The translations under genes and the position numbers were made by a program. Under the pieces are notes generated by a model. It did no database searches, had not been told where the DNA came from, and was given only the letters and a program-made list of their open reading frames with translations. Of a stretch of 64,000 bases of DNA, positions 63,671 to 64,000 are shown piece after piece; position 1 is the first letter of the stretch; each line of letters opens with the position of its first letter. This DNA is from Chrysaora quinquecirrha (lineage: Eukaryota > Cnidaria > Scyphozoa > Semaeostomeae > Pelagiidae): contig JACTAT010000010.1 of the NCBI GenBank assembly GCA_014526335.1, forward strand, positions 557,184-621,183, in the 5' to 3' direction.

Positions 63671-64000
63671 TTTCTTACCTTACTCGGATACATTAATTCT
63701 TGTTTAAAAGCAGTGAGTGAATCAAGCCAGCTTGCCAACCAACTCAGTTCCATATATCCAAAACTTTCAGATGAGCCCACTAAATTGTATAATGGACGGG
63801 ATTATTTTTCTAACAACTCTCACCAAGATGTTGATATATTTTACACTAGAAGTGTTGGTAAGGTGGCATGACTCAGACACCTTAACTAGCATTTGCAATT
63901 TTAAATATTACATAATTGTTACATACTGAAACTAGTTACAACAATAATGATATTTTTAAAGTAAAGTAAATAAAATCTCTAGGTACCTACCTCTAGAATG
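63671..64000. other. Right flank, nothing recognised
   Basis: No gene and no obvious terminal inverted repeat matching the left side of Polinton 2 at 49.35-49.4 kb. The element's right end may lie here or beyond the window. Confidence 0.4.

Noticed and set aside
1..64000. tRNA genes
   Set aside because: No segment with recognisable A and B boxes in a plausible cloverleaf was noticed, but this was by eye only; a tRNA scan would be decisive.

Overview
The window is AT-rich metazoan nuclear DNA made almost entirely of mobile elements in various states of decay. It has no operons, ribosome binding sites or prokaryotic genes. Splice-like exons, microsatellites, hAT, ISL2EU, Gypsy, LINE and Penelope remnants and two Polinton/Maverick (adintovirus-like) elements suggest an aquatic invertebrate such as a cnidarian, mollusc or echinoderm. 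The species cannot be fixed from the sequence. Several reading frames begin at non-ATG codons in six-frame translation, so starts are only stated as firm where an ATG was checked.

Region A (about 0.5-16.3 kb) is Polinton 1, with every gene on the minus strand. It has a DNA polymerase B remnant, a basic protein, an Asp/His/Asn-rich protein, a DDE integrase, several compact and partly overlapping ORFs, a penton-like minor capsid gene, basic core-like proteins, an intact 529-codon major-capsid-like ORF, and an adenain-type protease. Two non-autonomous hAT elements with perfect 8-bp target duplications split the protease and the Asp/His-rich gene. Many ORFs carry homopolymeric residue runs coded by trinucleotide repeats.

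Region B (16.4-44.9 kb) holds two unrecognised putative exons at 16.4-16.9 kb and then a transposon graveyard. It contains G2E3-like HECT fragments, a retroviral-type integrase-core gene in two pieces, LINE fragments, a Mutator-like transposase, a degraded ISL2EU copy, a Penelope fragment, minisatellites and duplicated intergenic segments. A roughly 3.4-kb inversion (about 28.03-31.41 kb), flanked by an 18-bp inverted repeat, explains why one HECT gene and one LINE are both cut and flipped.

Region C (44.9-49.35 kb) is a decayed SURL/Mag-like Gypsy element with a duplicated 3' LTR region. The LTRs are full of perfect CRE motifs (TGACGTCA).

Region D (49.37-63.7 kb) is Polinton 2. A putative divergent promoter rich in heat-shock elements and CCAAT boxes lies between an acidic minus-strand gene and the 5' end of polymerase B on the plus strand. 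An ISL2EU-type transposon (YqaJ nuclease on plus, THAP-DDE transposase on minus) separates the polymerase 5' part from its body. Protease, major capsid, core protein, penton, chromodomain integrase, packaging ATPase and one unknown ORF follow on the minus strand. Nearly all are frameshifted.
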